Shown: positions 61,765 to 64,000 of the stretch, in pieces
Position numbering within the stretch: the stretch's first letter is position 1
How the letters are laid out: each line of letters begins with the position of its first letter
From: JANPCX01 sp050916095
GTDB taxonomy: Bacteria > Pseudomonadota > Gammaproteobacteria > Burkholderiales > Burkholderiaceae_C
Direction: 5' to 3'
Length of the DNA: 64,000 nt
Assembly (NCBI GenBank): GCA_050916095.1
Contig: CP050901.1
Location: forward strand, 682,001 to 746,000
The notes under the pieces: model-generated
Database searches by the model: none
What the model was told of the DNA's origin: nothing
What the model saw: only the letters and a program-made list of their open reading frames with translations
Translations under genes and position numbers: made by a program

Positions 61765-62565
61765 ATGCGGACCCTAATAGGTGAAATTAACGCCGTGTGG
61801 CGTGGCCGTGCACTGGTTGGTGTACTTACACGAAGAGAAGTGAGCGCTCGCCATGCTGGCACGGCCCTTGGTTTGATTTGGCCGTATCTTCAGCCCCTGC
61901 TCACGATTGCCACCTTTTACCTGGTATTCGACATCGTTTTTGCCATGCGCACGGGTGAGGCGGCCACGGACAAGGGGCTCGGAGTATTCCTGATTGTGGG
62001 TATGTTGCCCTGGATGGCATTTTGTGATTCTATTTCGCGAGGAATGAACAGCCTGATCGACGCTGGCAGCGTGTTACAGAAAAGTCCCTTGCCACCCGTG
62101 TTGTTCGTCACGCGTTCCGTCCTGGCAAGTGCGGCCATTTACGGACCGTTATTCGCACTGATGGTGGCCCTATATACCTTCTGGAATCCAGGCGGGGCAG
62201 CGACCTTGGCACTTCCGGTGTTGGTCCTGCTGCAATTGCTGATGTCCCTGGTCATGGCTTACCTGCTTGCAATACTCGCCGCAGCGCTGAGAGACGTGCT
62301 TCAGTTGGTGGGTTTCCTGCTATCAGTTGGTATCTACCTTTCGCCCATACTATTTCCGACTCGCCTTTTTCCAGAAGCGTGGCGTTGGGTGCTTTGGTTG
62401 AACCCAATGTCCGGATTGGTAACGGCCTATCAAGCGGTGCTGCTGGAGGGCAGGTGGCCACCAACCAGCAGTTGGTTGATTACCCTGGCGTGGTTGGTGG
62501 TGTTGGCATTGGTGCTGAATCGCGTCTGCGCAAGAAGCCGCGATCAACTCGTGGACTGGCTGTGA
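61765..62565 (+). CDS. Polysaccharide ABC exporter permease (Wzm-like)
   Basis: A 266-residue inner-membrane permease of the ABC-2 type with six hydrophobic segments. The segments LTRREVSARHAGTALGLIWP near the N terminus and YLSPILFP and WLNPMSGLVTAYQ later fit KpsM/Wzm. It should pass a polysaccharide or O-antigen across the inner membrane with the ATPase that follows, whose ATG shares one base with its stop. Confidence 0.88.
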   Translation: MRTLIGEINAVWRGRALVGVLTRREVSARHAGTALGLIWPYLQPLLTIATFYLVFDIVFAMRTGEAATDKGLGVFLIVGMLPWMAFCDSISRGMNSLIDAGSVLQKSPLPPVLFVTRSVLASAAIYGPLFALMVALYTFWNPGGAATLALPVLVLLQLLMSLVMAYLLAILAAALRDVLQLVGFLLSVGIYLSPILFPTRLFPEAWRWVLWLNPMSGLVTAYQAVLLEGRWPPTSSWLITLAWLVVLALVLNRVCARSRDQLVDWL

Positions 62566-63839
62566 TGACAGAAAAAGGCTCGGAAAATGTCTTGGTAGTC
62601 AAAGAGGTCGGTAAAGAGTACCGGCTTTATGCCTCGCCGCGCGAGCGACTTAAATCGCTGGTAACTGGAAAGGCCAATTACCGCAGCCATTGGGCGGTGC
62701 GTGAGGTTTCATTCAGTTTGAAACGTGGTCAATGTTTAGGGCTCATCGGTGACAACGGAGCCGGCAAGAGTTCCTTGCTCAAACTCATCGCAGGAACCAT
62801 CCAACCGTCCGTCGGAAGCATTGAAAGAGTAGGGCGTTTGACGGCGATTCTGGAACTGGGGGCGGGCTTTCATCCCGACTTCACGGGTCGAGACAATCTT
62901 TATTTCGCAGGAAACCTGATTGGACTGAGTCGCGACCAGTTGAACGACCTAGAACCCAGCATTCTGGAGTTCTGCGAGTTGAGCAATGCCATTGACCGTC
63001 CTGTAAAAACGTACTCTTCGGGGATGACGGTACGCTTGGCTTTTGCGTTGGTGACCGCAGTGCAACCCGATGTGCTGATCATTGACGAAGCGCTGGCCGT
63101 GGGCGACCAGCATTTCCAGAAAAAATGCGTTGAACGCATCACGGCATTTCGCAGCAACGGTTGCACCATTTTGTTCTGTTCGCACAGCCCGTACCACATT
63201 CGCCATCTCTGCGACACGGCGATGTGGATAGATGGCGGGCGGGTTAGAGAATTTGGAGAAACCGAAGCCGTGCTTGGTGCCTACGGCGTTCACACCCGAT
63301 TGCTCAATGGATCTGCTGACGACGCATCGTCTCAGGCAGACTCTGAATTCACCGAGGAAGCAAACGAGGACGGCGCGCTAAAAACACCGGAAGCTGTGCA
63401 AAACGCCGACGTGAAAGCGACTGAGGTGGTTGACGATGGAACCGCACGCATACTCGGCGTTGAACTTGCCAACCTCGGTGAAGGTGATCCCCAGTTGCTG
63501 ACAGGTCCCGACCTCATTGCCACGATCACCGTTCGAGGACGTGGGCAGGAGCGTCCCAATGTGGGGTTCATGATTGAACAATCCAAAGGTGTGGGTATCA
63601 CTTCGTTGGCTACCCACGAGGAGGGCGCAGTTCCAAGTGACCTGGGCGAAGGAAAGTGGCAATCTGTTCTGACTTTCCCGAACCTGCCTTTGCACAGCGG
63701 CGAGTATGTCGTGAGCGCTTTTTTGTTTGATGAGAGTGGCCTGGTGGTTTACGACCAATGGTTCCAGTTTTTTCACTTCAAGGTGGTCTCGCCAACACTG
63801 ATGCCGGGGCTTGTGCGTTTGCCACACCATTGGTCTTAG
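62565..63839 (+). CDS. Polysaccharide ABC exporter ATPase with C-terminal carbohydrate-binding-like domain (Wzt-like)
   Basis: A 424-residue ABC ATPase. From ATG 62565, overlapping the permease stop: Walker A GDNGAGKSS, signature YSSGM, Walker B DVLIIDEALAVGD and a switch His in FCSHS. After an acidic linker (about 255-285) comes a beta-rich domain (about 290-424) like the Wzt carbohydrate-binding domain, which reads a terminal sugar of the exported glycan. The linker and the different domain ends suggest an O-antigen-type substrate. Confidence 0.9.
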   Translation: MTEKGSENVLVVKEVGKEYRLYASPRERLKSLVTGKANYRSHWAVREVSFSLKRGQCLGLIGDNGAGKSSLLKLIAGTIQPSVGSIERVGRLTAILELGAGFHPDFTGRDNLYFAGNLIGLSRDQLNDLEPSILEFCELSNAIDRPVKTYSSGMTVRLAFALVTAVQPDVLIIDEALAVGDQHFQKKCVERITAFRSNGCTILFCSHSPYHIRHLCDTAMWIDGGRVREFGETEAVLGAYGVHTRLLNGSADDASSQADSEFTEEANEDGALKTPEAVQNADVKATEVVDDGTARILGVELANLGEGDPQLLTGPDLIATITVRGRGQERPNVGFMIEQSKGVGITSLATHEEGAVPSDLGEGKWQSVLTFPNLPLHSGEYVVSAFLFDESGLVVYDQWFQFFHFKVVSPTLMPGLVRLPHHWS

Positions 63840-63903
63840 GGTCCGTGTTCACACAACGAGTGCGTGCGACAACCCCTCCACACGATTTATCTACTCTTCA
63901 CGA

Positions 63904-64000
63904 ATGAACCATCCCAACACTGCTGTGCCATCTGTCCAAGAGCGCTTGCGCCAAGCCCAGCAACACCTGGCTTGCGGTGAGCGCGACATGGCCACGCCGC
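63904..64000 (+). CDS. Start of a gene running off the window
   Basis: An ATG at 63904 opens a frame that is still open at the end (32 codons, MNHPNTAVPSVQERLRQAQQ first). It lies 64 bases after the ABC ATPase on the same strand and probably belongs to the same polysaccharide locus. Too short to identify. Confidence 0.5.
   Translation, partial: MNHPNTAVPSVQERLRQAQQHLACGERDMATP

Noticed and set aside
1..64000. tRNA, rRNA, CRISPR arrays, transposases and prophage genes
   Set aside because: None recognised by eye; a dedicated scan could still find a tRNA, but no intergenic stretch had the expected cloverleaf and T-loop sequence.

Overview
The window looks like a chromosomal segment of a Gram-negative betaproteobacterium, most likely Burkholderiales/Comamonadaceae. 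The evidence is the family mix: trimeric porins with C-terminal phenylalanine, Coq7-type ubiquinone hydroxylase, split glyQ/glyS, hslVU, a DksA lacking most zinc-finger cysteines, and gsp-type secretion genes. The genus cannot be fixed from this sequence alone. No rRNA, tRNA, CRISPR array, transposase or phage gene was seen.

Layout. 0.2-10.5 kb is mostly minus-strand housekeeping: a PEGA-tailed Ser/Thr kinase, plsC, gmhB, glyS-glyQ, then lnt and a CorC-type CBS protein, with one plus-strand cysteine-dioxygenase-like gene. 10.6-17 kb runs on the plus strand: a CobW-family GTPase, dksA with a long basic extension, a STAS-domain protein, a nested palindromic element, and hslV-hslU. 17.3-24 kb is a minus-strand cluster of SPFH protein, small unknown, DUF4178, alpha/beta hydrolase, DUF350, two accessory genes (one ankyrin) and a membrane-anchored spermidine-synthase-like protein. 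24-34 kb holds a UbiH-type hydroxylase, a lipase-like protein, an incomplete type II secretion set (gspG-H-I-J-K with divergent gspC), cobT and ilvA. 34-43 kb has osmC, coq7, two porins, a DUF3047 lipoprotein, amn, chrA and a 2-hydroxyacid dehydrogenase. 43.3-46.9 kb is a compact PLP/imine operon: a MocR regulator and a dehydratase between two RidA proteins. 47-58.2 kb holds the main type II secretion operon gspE-F-G-H-I-J-K-L-M-C/N-D, preceded by an orphan flagellar-rod-like gene and followed by a lipoprotein, a large secreted surface-layer-like protein and a parvulin isomerase. The window ends in a Wzm/Wzt-type polysaccharide ABC exporter and the start of another gene.

How the parts fit. 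The two gsp sets complement each other only partly: the first has pseudopilins and GspC but no ATPase, platform or secretin, while the second is nearly complete. The second is next to an abundant-looking secreted protein with its own terminator and a periplasmic foldase, so the 47-61.7 kb block reads as one export locus.

Less expected features: (1) a compact minus-strand small RNA candidate at 33817-33905, with a promoter, an anti-Shine-Dalgarno hairpin loop and an intrinsic terminator; (2) a 273-bp nested palindrome at 14671-14943; (3) a dispersed palindromic repeat at three loci, whose arms carry stop codons of neighbouring genes at two of them and which is translated inside a lipase gene at the third; (4) a shared C-terminal AVFGGT motif in two secretion proteins; (5) a GmhB lacking the usual nucleophilic aspartate. 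Starts were adjusted where a ribosome-binding site, a 4-base overlap or a signal/prepilin leader decided between candidates.
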